64,000 bases of DNA. It comes from Candidatus Lumbricidiphila eiseniae (GTDB lineage Bacteria; Actinomycetota; Actinomycetes; Actinomycetales; Microbacteriaceae). Position numbers and translations under genes: made by a program. The stretch lies in contig NAEP01000036.1 in the NCBI GenBank assembly GCA_002529645.1, positions 58,533-122,532 on the forward strand. The letters run 5' to 3'. Below the pieces are notes generated by a model. The model worked only from the letters and a program-made list of their open reading frames with translations, had not been told where the DNA came from and made no database searches. This document shows positions 38,871-46,876 of this stretch, one piece after another. How positions within the stretch are numbered: the stretch's first letter is position 1; each line of letters begins with the position of its first letter.

Positions 38871-40072
38871 GCCACAATCCGGCCGGCCTGTACGACGGTT
38901 CGAGCAACGTCGATATCCCAGAGGCAGTGCGGGTTCTCAAACGGATTGCCCTCCAAGATCAGAATGTCCCCGGCCGCACCGACGGCAATTCTCCCGAGGG
39001 TCTCTTCTTGGAGAAGCGACGCGTTAACGGATGTCACGGAGCGCAGCGTTTCTAGAGTCCCGAGAACCTCCATTTGCAATCGGATTCCAAGCAACTGATC
39101 AACTTCCAGGTCGCCGAGCAAATCGGATCCGTAGCCAACCGGCACCCCGGCCGCTGCGGCGCGCTCGATTGCAGTCTTTCCAGAATCCAGCACGGAGGAA
39201 TTCTTTTCCAGCGCGACGGGGGTCATGTTCATGTCTTTGCCCCGTCTGCTCATCGCATCGTAGGTGATGAGGGTTGGCACCAAATACGCACTGTGAGCGG
39301 ACATCAAGACGGCGGTTTCCTCGTTCATGAGGTTGCCGTGTTCGATCGACCGGACGCCGTTTACCACCGCATGTTGGATCGCCTCGGACGAGTATGCGTG
39401 CGCCGCGACATAGCTACCGCGTCGTGTCGCTTCGTCAACGACCGCACGGATCTCCTCCGGCGAGTACTGCGGGACTCGGATCGGATCAACCGGGGAGATC
39501 ACTCCGCCGGACGCCATGATTTTTACGGCGTGTGCGCCCAGTCTGAACCGTTCTCGCACGGCACGGCGGAGTCCGTCGACACCGTCGACGATGTCGTTGG
39601 AGTGTCCGCAGGCGAAGTCGATCAACATGTCGGTGGTTCGCGGATCACCGTGGCCGCCGGTCTGGCTCAAGGCCGGGCCCGTGTAGTAGTAGCGCGGGGA
39701 TGAGATAAGCTGCTGCCGCACCGCCGCGGCCAGCCCGTTGTCACCTCCGGCGACGTCTCGGACTGTTGTGAACCCGCGGGCAAGCGCCGCCTCGAGCCGG
39801 TGAGCGCCGGTAAGCGCCACGTAGCTCAGTGGCGCAGTGTCGTTATAGAGGCCGTTGAGGCTGATTCCGTAGGCGTGGAAGTGAGCGTCGATGAGACCCG
39901 GCATGACAAATCGCCCGCGCGCATCAAAGGTCTTGTCACCGGTGGAAGATCCACCGATCTCGACGATGCTGCCGTTGACGATGCGAATCGATGTTTCCGT
40001 GAGATTCGGCGATGTGCCGTCGAAAACCAGTGCGTTAAGAATCAGCAGGTCCCCGGAGTGTGAGAACTTCAT
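38867..40072 (-). CDS. Metal-dependent amidohydrolase (imidazolonepropionase-like)
   Basis: 401 residues. HxH metal site in DAHFHAYG, likely carboxylated Lys in [10 protein letters not shown], histidines in [11 protein letters not shown] and [10 protein letters not shown], and a late Asp in [10 protein letters not shown]: the full amidohydrolase-superfamily set. Closest in style to prolidase/imidazolonepropionase-like enzymes that cleave amide or cyclic amide bonds. Overlaps the ABM gene (ATGA) and glcB, so all three are co-translated. Substrate unknown. Confidence 0.88.
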   Translation of the reverse strand: MKFSHSGDLLILNALVFDGTSPNLTETSIRIVNGSIVEIGGSSTGDKTFDARGRFVMPGLIDAHFHAYGISLNGLYNDTAPLSYVALTGAHRLEAALARGFTTVRDVAGGDNGLAAAVRQQLISSPRYYYTGPALSQTGGHGDPRTTDMLIDFACGHSNDIVDGVDGLRRAVRERFRLGAHAVKIMASGGVISPVDPIRVPQYSPEEIRAVVDEATRRGSYVAAHAYSSEAIQHAVVNGVRSIEHGNLMNEETAVLMSAHSAYLVPTLITYDAMSRRGKDMNMTPVALEKNSSVLDSGKTAIERAAAAGVPVGYGSDLLGDLEVDQLLGIRLQMEVLGTLETLRSVTSVNASLLQEETLGRIAVGAAGDILILEGNPFENPHCLWDIDVARTVVQAGRIVA

Positions 40073-40383
40073 GCTCCGAACACCTCGTGCAGGATTTCAA
40101 AGCTTTGACCGACTCCGACCGCATCATCCTCGAGCAAGGCTGCCATGCGACCGTTGGATTCCGCTCGGAATTCATTGGCAAGCCACGCATCGTAGGCGGC
40201 ACGGTCCGGCCACAGTGCGGTTACGAGGATAGTGCCGGATCCGTCGGTGGAAACTGCAAATTCGCCGGCCACAGCACCGGACATATCAATGGATTTCTGG
40301 AGGATCTTTTCGGTTTCGTAGAACCCCAACAGCGCTCGGACACGTTCCGGAGCTACCTGGAGGGTCAATATCGTTCGAATCAT
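40069..40383 (-). CDS. Antibiotic biosynthesis monooxygenase (ABM) domain protein
   Basis: 104 residues from ATG 40383 (MIRTILTLQVAPERVRALLG). A single ferredoxin-like ABM domain: beta strand start, ALLGFYETEKILQKSIDM and ILVTALWPDRAAYDAWLA. Such small dimeric proteins act as cofactor-free oxygenases or stabilise pathway intermediates. Placed 4 nt into the amidohydrolase gene, so part of the same pathway. Upstream DNA is made of 60-bp-register repeats, not an obvious promoter. Confidence 0.75.
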   Translation of the reverse strand: MIRTILTLQVAPERVRALLGFYETEKILQKSIDMSGAVAGEFAVSTDGSGTILVTALWPDRAAYDAWLANEFRAESNGRMAALLEDDAVGVGQSFEILHEVFGA

Positions 40384-40412
40384 AGTGTGGGAGACCTTTC
40401 GCAGTGAGGATA

Positions 40413-40605
40413 GGTTGTCACCGGTCGCGTGTGGAGTTTGATTGAGAATCTGTAGTTTCACATGGATGTTTTGGTTGTCACCGGTCGCGTGTGGAGTGTG
40501 AGAGCAAGTCGGCGGCGATTACTGCTCGATCCTCGCAGCGGAGCGGGGAGCGGGGTTAATTCCGGCAGGGTAGAGAGTCGGTAGCTCGATCCTCCCATCG
40601 GAGCG
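40413..40605 (+). repeat. Two paired direct repeats, both 60-bp register, between the ABM and deacylase genes
   Basis: A 25-bp exact repeat (starting GGTTGTCACCGGTCGCGTGT) is at 40413-40437 and 40473-40497. A different 22-bp repeat with two mismatches (starting GCTCGATCCTC) is at 40524-40545 and 40584-40605. Both pairs are exactly 60 bp apart; the two repeat sequences are unrelated. They fill the 239-bp gap. Confidence 0.88.
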
Positions 40606-40622
40606 TGAACACTGCGGGAAAT

Positions 40623-41582
40623 TCAGGAGGCAAATTCTTTCGCCAGGGTTGTCGCCGTGGAGCCGTCTCCGACCATGAAACCGTAGTCACCCGGCGCGCA
40701 CCGAGAGTACTCTTCACGGGTGAGCACCATGATGGTGTCCTGGTAAGGGGCGAAGAATTCCTCTTCAACCTCGAATGTATGCGGATTGATGACCCGCCCC
40801 ATCAATGTGCCCTTGGGAATCGTGCTCCCCAGGGTCTCCGGGCCGTAGTTCGAGATGAAGGCTCCACCCCTGGTCGGACGCAGTGTGCTCAGTGTGGTCA
40901 TGACGGTCTGTTCCTTCGCGGGGAGCACCGCCGTGCCGGGAAGCATCCCGATGCTTCTGAGCACATTGAGAGTGCCCGCTACGGCTCTGTCGAGGAAAGC
41001 CGTGGTGGACTGTCCGCCTCCACCCAGTTCGCTGACCATGGCTGGGATGCCCGCACTGAGCGCCATTTCGGTCGAAGATCCCGGGTAGGAGTCGTGGTGG
41101 TAGAGCAGTGGCGTACCGTAGGCTTCGGACATCTGGCGCCCGTTGTCGTGGACGTAAGCGTAGTCAACAGTCGAGTACAGACCGCTCGAGTGGAAGTCGA
41201 TGAAATAGTCGGCGCCCGCCTGGATACCCGCGAGGACTGCGGCAAGTTGTTCGGTGATGGAGCCGTTGCGATCACCGGGGAATATGCGATTCAGGTTCAA
41301 GCCGTCCTGCACGCTGTGGCGCGTCATCGTCTCGTAGGCAACCGGGTTGGCAACCGGGACGGCGACAATCATTCCGGTGAGGTCCGTGACGTTGATCGCC
41401 TCAACGATCCGACGGACAGATTCGACCGCGTTCGCCTCGTCGCCATGGATCCCGCCGAACATCACCATGGTCGGTCCCGCTGTAGCACCGGTAAGTCGGT
41501 GGACGGCAAGTTCCACCCTGTGGCCGCTTGCCATCGTCGTGACGGGGATGTATTCGATGGTTCGGTTTTCGTTGTTGCTCAT
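40623..41582 (-). CDS. Zinc-dependent deacylase (succinylglutamate desuccinylase/aspartoacylase family)
   Basis: 319 residues from ATG 41582; GGAG lies upstream. Zinc ligands are in MFGGIHGDEANAVES (HxxE) and YFIDFHSSGLYS, with RIFPGDRNGSI as the substrate-binding arginine segment. Members remove acyl groups from N-acyl amino acids, including N-acetyl-diaminobutyrate in ectoine breakdown. Between the importer and the amidohydrolase, it may deacylate the imported compound. The particular substrate is inference. Confidence 0.85.
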   Translation of the reverse strand: MSNNENRTIEYIPVTTMASGHRVELAVHRLTGATAGPTMVMFGGIHGDEANAVESVRRIVEAINVTDLTGMIVAVPVANPVAYETMTRHSVQDGLNLNRIFPGDRNGSITEQLAAVLAGIQAGADYFIDFHSSGLYSTVDYAYVHDNGRQMSEAYGTPLLYHHDSYPGSSTEMALSAGIPAMVSELGGGGQSTTAFLDRAVAGTLNVLRSIGMLPGTAVLPAKEQTVMTTLSTLRPTRGGAFISNYGPETLGSTIPKGTLMGRVINPHTFEVEEEFFAPYQDTIMVLTREEYSRCAPGDYGFMVGDGSTATTLAKEFAS

Positions 41583-41677
41583 TACTTGTCTCCTAGATAG
41601 GTTCCATAATTCGGTCGGTTGCTCTGAGGTGCTGGCGATGTAGCTGATGAGGGCTGCTCTGAGATGGCAATTGTGGA

Positions 41678-43501
41678 TCAGTCGATGATGTGTCCCACCG
41701 CTGATGTCCCGTTTTTTGATCCCTTGAGAATGAGCAGGGCTGCAACCGCAGCGATAGCAAGGGATATCAGGATTAAGACTGTGGCCAACGCCGCGAGGGT
41801 TGGGTCCTGATATTTCTGCATGTAGGTGAACATCCACACCGGGAGGGTTTGCTCACCGGGGGCGAGGAGGAACACCGTCATGTCAACCTCGTCGAAACTT
41901 ATGATGAAAACGAACAGTGCAGAGGCGATGATCGACGGTTTGATCGCAAACAGTGTCGAGGCTCGGAAGGCACTCCACGGTCCGGCACCGAGGTCCCGTG
42001 CGGCTTCATTGAGCGTCCCGTCTGTCCGCGAAAGAGCTGAGGTCAACACAATGACAACAAACGGTAGGGTTATGACAACGTGCATCAGAATGATCCCCGT
42101 GACGCCCTCGAAGACGCGCAGGCTGTGCAGGAGCAGGAAAGCTCCTAGACCGATAGCGACCTTCGGCACGACCATCGGAGCTAGGCTGAAGGTTTCGGTG
42201 CCTCTGAGAAATCGGGAAGAATACCGGTGGAAGGCCATGCTCGCGGCCGTGCCAACTATCAGGACAATGATCGTGGCCCATACGGCGATGTAGATGCTCG
42301 CGTAGACGGCTTCTCCCAGCCTCTCCTGGGTTAACAGATTCGAGTACCATTTCGTCGACCAGCCCGGTATCGGCCACGCACCGTAGGAGGCGGATGAGAA
42401 GGAGGAGACGACGATAATCACCAGCGGCGCGAGCACGAAGGTGAATACACAGCCGAGCCAGATAACCGCACCGACTCCGACTCCTTTGACCGTGGTAGCT
42501 CCGGTGACTCCCAGCTGGGATCCGAACTGCAGCTTCCGCTGTGCCATGCTGAACAACGCCAGTACGATCAACGCGAGGAACAGCATGACGAAACTGGTCA
42601 CGGAGGCCATGGGCAATTGAGCGTTGTTGACGTCCGAGTACACCATCGTCCCCAGCACCGACACTCGTCCTCCTCCGAGGAGCGATGGCGTCGCGAACGA
42701 GCTCATCGAGAGCGCGAATACAATTTGCGCACCGCCGAGGACACCGGGTGTAATCAACGGTAAGACGATGCGACGGAAGGTGGTCCACCGTGACGCTCCA
42801 AGATCCCCGGCCGCCTCGCGAAGCGCTCCGTCGAATTGGCTGAGAGAGGTCATAATCGGGAACACGAGGAACGGCAGAAAAATGTGTACCAGTGCGATGA
42901 TCACCGAGGGTCTGGCGTACAGCAGTGGCGCAGGAGGGATGCCGATGGCATTCAGGGTTGAATTGACGATCCCGTGGTCGTCGAGAATCAGGCTCCACCC
43001 GTATGTACGTGCGATGACACTGGTCATGAGCGGTGCGAAAACCACAAAGAGGCCCACGTATCGCCAGATATTGCTTTTGACTTTGTGCAGCGCACAGGCC
43101 GTTGGAACCGCGATGATCGACGCAGTTACGGTCACGATGGCGGAGATCAGTAGTGTTTCACCGATGGCTTTGAGCCGGTAGTCGCTTGCGAGAAAGGCTC
43201 CCCACGTATCCCACGATCCCACGATGTCGTTTTCGCCGAAGGTGACGACGCGGAGGGACTGGCTGAACATGATGACGAGCGACCCCAGAAATAGCGTCAG
43301 CAGGAGGAACAGGCTGGGCGCGGCGAGCAGGTACCCCGCGGTTCTTTTGCCCGAGATCATTCCCACCCAACTGCGAGCCGGAGTCGAGTTGCGTGTGTGG
43401 CCCGCCGTCCCCGGAGGAGGGGATTTCGGAAGACCCTTCGAGGAGGAGTCGAGGTGTTGGGCCGCCATTTCCGGGGGACGGGATTTTGTGGGGTGAGACA
43501 T
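41678..43501 (-). CDS. Fused ABC transporter permease (PotB-PotC type)
   Basis: 607 residues from ATG 43501, 4 bp after the binding-protein stop. Two six-helix permease units are joined: the first has the docking loop GALREAAGDLGASRWTTFRRI, the second TLNEAARDLGAGPWSAFR. Polyamine-, opine- and iron-type importers normally use two genes, though fused versions are known for iron. The N-terminal tail (about 60 residues) is unusual, proline- and serine-rich, and encoded by a 60-bp-register DNA duplication. Confidence 0.9.
   Translation of the reverse strand: MSHPTKSRPPEMAAQHLDSSSKGLPKSPPPGTAGHTRNSTPARSWVGMISGKRTAGYLLAAPSLFLLLTLFLGSLVIMFSQSLRVVTFGENDIVGSWDTWGAFLASDYRLKAIGETLLISAIVTVTASIIAVPTACALHKVKSNIWRYVGLFVVFAPLMTSVIARTYGWSLILDDHGIVNSTLNAIGIPPAPLLYARPSVIIALVHIFLPFLVFPIMTSLSQFDGALREAAGDLGASRWTTFRRIVLPLITPGVLGGAQIVFALSMSSFATPSLLGGGRVSVLGTMVYSDVNNAQLPMASVTSFVMLFLALIVLALFSMAQRKLQFGSQLGVTGATTVKGVGVGAVIWLGCVFTFVLAPLVIIVVSSFSSASYGAWPIPGWSTKWYSNLLTQERLGEAVYASIYIAVWATIIVLIVGTAASMAFHRYSSRFLRGTETFSLAPMVVPKVAIGLGAFLLLHSLRVFEGVTGIILMHVVITLPFVVIVLTSALSRTDGTLNEAARDLGAGPWSAFRASTLFAIKPSIIASALFVFIISFDEVDMTVFLLAPGEQTLPVWMFTYMQKYQDPTLAALATVLILISLAIAAVAALLILKGSKNGTSAVGHIID
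43399..43488 (+). repeat. Paired repeat, 60-bp register, inside the permease 5' coding end
   Basis: About 30 bp at 43399-43428 and 43459-43488 match with several substitutions. Both contain GCCGCC- or CCGCCG-type ends, a C/G-rich middle and GGATTT. The repeat extends weakly leftward to GAGTCGAG at 43381 and 43446. It encodes the disordered N-terminal tail of the permease. Confidence 0.6.
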
Positions 43502-43505
43502 CGTC

Positions 43506-44651
43506 TCAGATTTTCGACACGATTTCGCTCTTCCAGCGTTCACTCCAGGCCGCCGTATTTTTCCCGACAGTGTCAAAGTCAATGTCCATCAAACCGTCGA
43601 GGGTGGACTTCTGGAAGGCGGGAAGAGAGGCCAAGTTGTGTGGAAGCGTGGCCTTCACATTTGCGGGGATCTCGATAGAAGTTTCGGCCCAGCGAGAGGC
43701 CCATTTTGGCGCGAGCATCGCATCGATAATCTCCTGGCACGCTTCCAGTTGATTCTGGCTTTGCCCGGCGACGGACTGGAGGTAGACCGGTAAAGGTATC
43801 GCACCTTCTTTCGGGACGGTGTACTGCAACGGCGCGCCACCGTTGATCCACTGCTGCCCGGTTCCGGCGAAATACGAGGTCAACGGCGCGGTGCCGGAAC
43901 TGAGGACGTTGAGGTATTGTGGGTTGGATTCGACGATCAGTTTGATCTGTTTCGCATTTTCGGTCCACAGCTTCCAACCCGGTTCCATGTTTTGCAGACT
44001 ACCGCCACTGGCCTGAGCCGCGACTAACACCGCATACCATGGAAATCCGAAGAAACTGACCTGACCAGCGAACTTCGGATCCCAGAGCACAGCCCAAGAA
44101 TCGGGCGCTGTGTGGAAGTTGTTGGTGTTCGTAATCAAACCGTACTGGTCAGAACCGATACCGATACCGATCTGGTCTTTCCGCTGAAAATTCGGGAGGA
44201 TATCGGCGGCGTTTTTCATTGAGGAGTAGTCGAGCTTTTGCCACATCTTGTCCCCGATGCCTTGGATCGACGTGTTCGTATTGAAAAACCCGAGGTTAAC
44301 CAGCGGCTTTGAGGGGTCGACTTTGCGCTGGGCGAGCATCTTTCCGTAACCGACAGTATTGGACTCTTCGTAGAACTTGATCTCAATATTGGGATGGGAC
44401 TGCTGGTAGTCCTGGGCAAATTCTTTCGGCATTTTGGCAAGGTCCCCTCCGAGGAAACAGAACATTGTCAGAGTCAGCTTGCCGCTGCCCGTGGTCGATT
44501 TACTCCCCGATCTCAACGGCGATGCACAGGCCGCGAGCGTGGCTGCCGCCGCCGCAACACCTCCGGCAAGGAATGATCGTCGGGTGAAGTTCATGCCACC
44601 GAGGTACGAACTGTGCTGTGTCTGTGCGACCGTGAGTTCTGTGGTGTTCAT
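43506..44651 (-). CDS. ABC transporter substrate-binding lipoprotein with Tat signal
   Basis: 381 residues from ATG 44651 (GGAG 6 nt upstream). The N-terminus has a twin-arginine signal, FTRRSFLAGGVAAAAATLAAC, joined to a lipobox Cys, so it should be exported folded by TatABC and lipidated. The mature part is a PotD/spermidine-type binding protein (IEIKFYEESNTVGYGKM, NNFHTAPDSWAVLWDPKFAG). Encoded between its ATPase and permease. Base composition looks lower in GC than the housekeeping genes around it, by eye. Confidence 0.88.
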   Translation of the reverse strand: MNTTELTVAQTQHSSYLGGMNFTRRSFLAGGVAAAAATLAACASPLRSGSKSTTGSGKLTLTMFCFLGGDLAKMPKEFAQDYQQSHPNIEIKFYEESNTVGYGKMLAQRKVDPSKPLVNLGFFNTNTSIQGIGDKMWQKLDYSSMKNAADILPNFQRKDQIGIGIGSDQYGLITNTNNFHTAPDSWAVLWDPKFAGQVSFFGFPWYAVLVAAQASGGSLQNMEPGWKLWTENAKQIKLIVESNPQYLNVLSSGTAPLTSYFAGTGQQWINGGAPLQYTVPKEGAIPLPVYLQSVAGQSQNQLEACQEIIDAMLAPKWASRWAETSIEIPANVKATLPHNLASLPAFQKSTLDGLMDIDFDTVGKNTAAWSERWKSEIVSKI

Positions 44652-44679
44652 TCCTGCTCCTTGAAGGGGTGAAGTGGTG

Positions 44680-45729
44680 TCAATGCGTGAGTACGACGGC
44701 GGCTTCCGGTGTCCATCCACATTCGATCTGCTGACCGGTTTCCGGACGGAAACTTTCATAGGTTGATCGTTCAGCCAGGACACGACGCCCGCCCGCCAGT
44801 TGGATCTCGTAGCGGACACGTGAACCACCGAAGCTGACATCAACCACTGTCCCCCGGTATCGGTTGGGAAGATCTGACTCAACCGACACCGCTATGACAA
44901 CGAACTCGGGGCGGACCGTGACAACGCTTCCCGGTGCGGTAAGCCGGATGGTGAGCCCGTCCGCGTGGAGCGTGAGCCCTTGTGATTTCCCACGGAAGAT
45001 GTTTGTGTCGCCGACGAAGGCTGCGACAAATTCGGTGGTGGGACGGTTGTAGATCTCTAGTGGGCTGCCGACCTGCTCTACGTGTCCCGCGTTCATAACG
45101 GCGATGGAGTCCGACATGGTGAACGCCTCAACTTGATCGTGTGTGACATAAACGAATGTCGTGCCAGAGTTTTTTTGAATCTGTTTGAGTGCGTGTTGCA
45201 TCTGAACCCGCAGCCTGAAATCTAGTGAGCTCAGGGGCTCATCCAGAAGTAGAACCGCCGGCTCATTGGCCAGCGCTCGGGCGATGGCGACACGTTGCTG
45301 CTGCCCACCTGAGATTTGGTGCGGATACCTGTCGGCCATCGTGCTCAGTTCGACGAGGGCCAGTTTTTCCGCGACAATCGACTTAATCTCGGCCTTGGAT
45401 TTCCCGTGAACCCGAGGGCCGAAGGCGACATTTTTGGCGACGGTCATCTGAGGAAATAACGCGAGACGCTGAAAGATGAGGTTCGTTTCCCTTTTGTGAG
45501 CAGCCGTGCTCTGGACATTTTTCTGCCGAATTTGGACATTCCCTTCTGTGGGCGCCTCCAGGCCGGAGAGGATACGAAGCAGCGTTGATTTCCCGCACCC
45601 GGATGGCCCCAGCAGGGAGAAGAAGGACCCCTTTTCAATATTCAGGTCCACACCGTTCAATCCAACGGCCCCGCCGGGGTATATTTTGTAGAGACCGGCA
45701 ACTTCTATGTCATATTGTTTGTCGAGCAT
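44680..45729 (-). CDS. ABC transporter ATP-binding protein (PotA type)
   Basis: 349 residues from ATG 45729. Walker A GPSGCGKST, signature SGGQQQRVAIARAL, Walker B VLLLDEPLSSLD and switch His in VYVTHDQ are complete. A C-terminal TOBE domain follows (VVDVSFGGSRVRYEIQL). Drives the importer formed with the fused permease. The start overlaps the iclR 3' end by 20 nt, tying regulator and transporter into one transcript. Confidence 0.93.
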   Translation of the reverse strand: MLDKQYDIEVAGLYKIYPGGAVGLNGVDLNIEKGSFFSLLGPSGCGKSTLLRILSGLEAPTEGNVQIRQKNVQSTAAHKRETNLIFQRLALFPQMTVAKNVAFGPRVHGKSKAEIKSIVAEKLALVELSTMADRYPHQISGGQQQRVAIARALANEPAVLLLDEPLSSLDFRLRVQMQHALKQIQKNSGTTFVYVTHDQVEAFTMSDSIAVMNAGHVEQVGSPLEIYNRPTTEFVAAFVGDTNIFRGKSQGLTLHADGLTIRLTAPGSVVTVRPEFVVIAVSVESDLPNRYRGTVVDVSFGGSRVRYEIQLAGGRRVLAERSTYESFRPETGQQIECGWTPEAAVVLTH

Positions 45730-46564
45730 GACTCGATTCCCCCTTCTTCCCGTGCCGCCCACTCACGCGCTGTTCCTCGCGCGTATGTGCCAGGTTTGCA
45801 GACAGTTCTCTGGTTTCACGTAAGAGCAGCGGGATCGTGCGCAGTGCAGTTTCTTTCGTATATCGAGCTGTGGGGCCGCCGATCGAAATTCCACCGATCG
45901 CACCGCCATCCACCCCGAGGATCGCCGCCGCGCGGCAGCGGAGCCCCGGCGCGAAGGTTTCCTCATCGACGGCATAGTCGTTCTCGCGTGCGTCAGCAAG
46001 TTCCGCGGACAAAGTCTTCAGTTCGGAGTCCGGGTCAGATATCCCGGTTGCTTTGAGAAGTTTCACTTGCAGGGAGTGCGGAACCCTTGACAGAACTGCT
46101 TTTCCGAGGGCCGTCCGTGTCGGCGAAATGACTTCCCCGACGCGGTTGACAACACGAACTGGATGCTCACTTTCTGTCCGGGCGACGATCAACAGTGTGT
46201 CTCCGACGATCAAACCGCCTGTCACACTCTCCCCCGTCGCAGCGGACAGTGTTTTTGTCGATTCCAAGAGGCGATGCGAGCTGTGAAGTTGTCCGGTCAC
46301 GGCCAAAGACATCCGCGCGAGCCGACCTCCGGGAAGATACCGTCCGTTTCCTTTGTCGAGCAGAAACCCCCAACCCTCGAGTTGAGACAGCAGTCTGGAA
46401 GTGGTTGAAAGCGGAACTTCCAAACGATTCGAAATGTCTGTCAGCGTCAACTGGTCATCCGTCGAAAGCGCCACGAGCTCCAACACGTCAAGGATCCGGC
46501 TCATGTAGCTGACTTTTGCACTCCCACTCAGTGGAAGTTCATGATCGTTCAGTGGGAGTTGCAT
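45710..46564 (-). CDS. IclR-family transcriptional regulator
   Basis: 284 residues from ATG 46564, which a -10/-35 pair places at or next to the transcription start. The winged helix spans about 20-75 (LTDISNRLEVPLSTTSRLLS) and the effector domain has RVGEVISPTRTALGKAVLS and ENDYAVDEETFAPGLRCRAA. IclR proteins respond to small organic acids, often glyoxylate or pyruvate, which fits a cluster with malate synthase. First gene of the run ending in glcB. Confidence 0.9.
   Translation of the reverse strand: MQLPLNDHELPLSGSAKVSYMSRILDVLELVALSTDDQLTLTDISNRLEVPLSTTSRLLSQLEGWGFLLDKGNGRYLPGGRLARMSLAVTGQLHSSHRLLESTKTLSAATGESVTGGLIVGDTLLIVARTESEHPVRVVNRVGEVISPTRTALGKAVLSRVPHSLQVKLLKATGISDPDSELKTLSAELADARENDYAVDEETFAPGLRCRAAAILGVDGGAIGGISIGGPTARYTKETALRTIPLLLRETRELSANLAHTREEQRVSGRHGKKGESSHARQTI
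46520..46559. promoter_or_regulatory. Candidate IclR operator within the first codons of iclR
   Basis: ACTCCCACT (46520-46528) and AGTGGGAGT (46551-46559) are exact inverted copies. An inner imperfect palindrome spans 46520-46538. As direct repeats, CAGTGGAAGTT (46529) and CAGTGGGAGTT (46550) are 21 bp apart, two helical turns. The site starts about 5 bp after the inferred transcription start. Confidence 0.55.
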
Positions 46565-46571
46565 GGTTGTG

Positions 46572-46600
46572 ATAGTAACCTTGCTCACGCGGCGTGTCAA
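46572..46600 (-). promoter_or_regulatory. Consensus promoter of iclR (leaderless)
   Basis: On the minus strand TTGACA (46600-46595) and TACTAT (46577-46572) are separated by 17 bp. Seven bases then lead to the ATG. No ribosome-binding site is present, so the transcript should start at or beside the start codon. The rest of the gap (46601-46876) holds a short CACCGG-type microrepeat and no gene. Confidence 0.7.
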
Positions 46601-46811
46601 TGGTGCGTTCCCGCCTCAGACACTGTGGGCGCATCGCTGTTACCCGCATCTCCCGATTGATTCAGCCTTGCCTGATGAGGAACCGTGTTGCGGCACCGGC
46701 ACCGGCACCGGCCGCGGATGCGCGTCGACTGTTGTGCGCCCGCGCTACAACGTCCTCCACGAACGCTTCAGACTCTGTCTGAACCCCAGAATCGGTGAGT
46801 TCACCAGCATT

Positions 46812-46828
46812 CACACGTGAAAATCAAC
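46812..46828 (+). repeat. 17-bp dispersed repeat, copy 1
   Basis: CACACGTGAAAATCAAC is identical to 54635-54651 upstream of pepA. This copy lies 49 bp past the parE stop. Function unknown. Confidence 0.5.
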
Positions 46829-46876
46829 AGAACCCAGCATGACCAACAGCCAGCACACCAAACTAACCGAGTACTG

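Noticed and set aside
46690..46715. CACCGG-type hexanucleotide run upstream of iclR
   Set aside because: Four units only; common in GC-rich DNA and without link to a feature.
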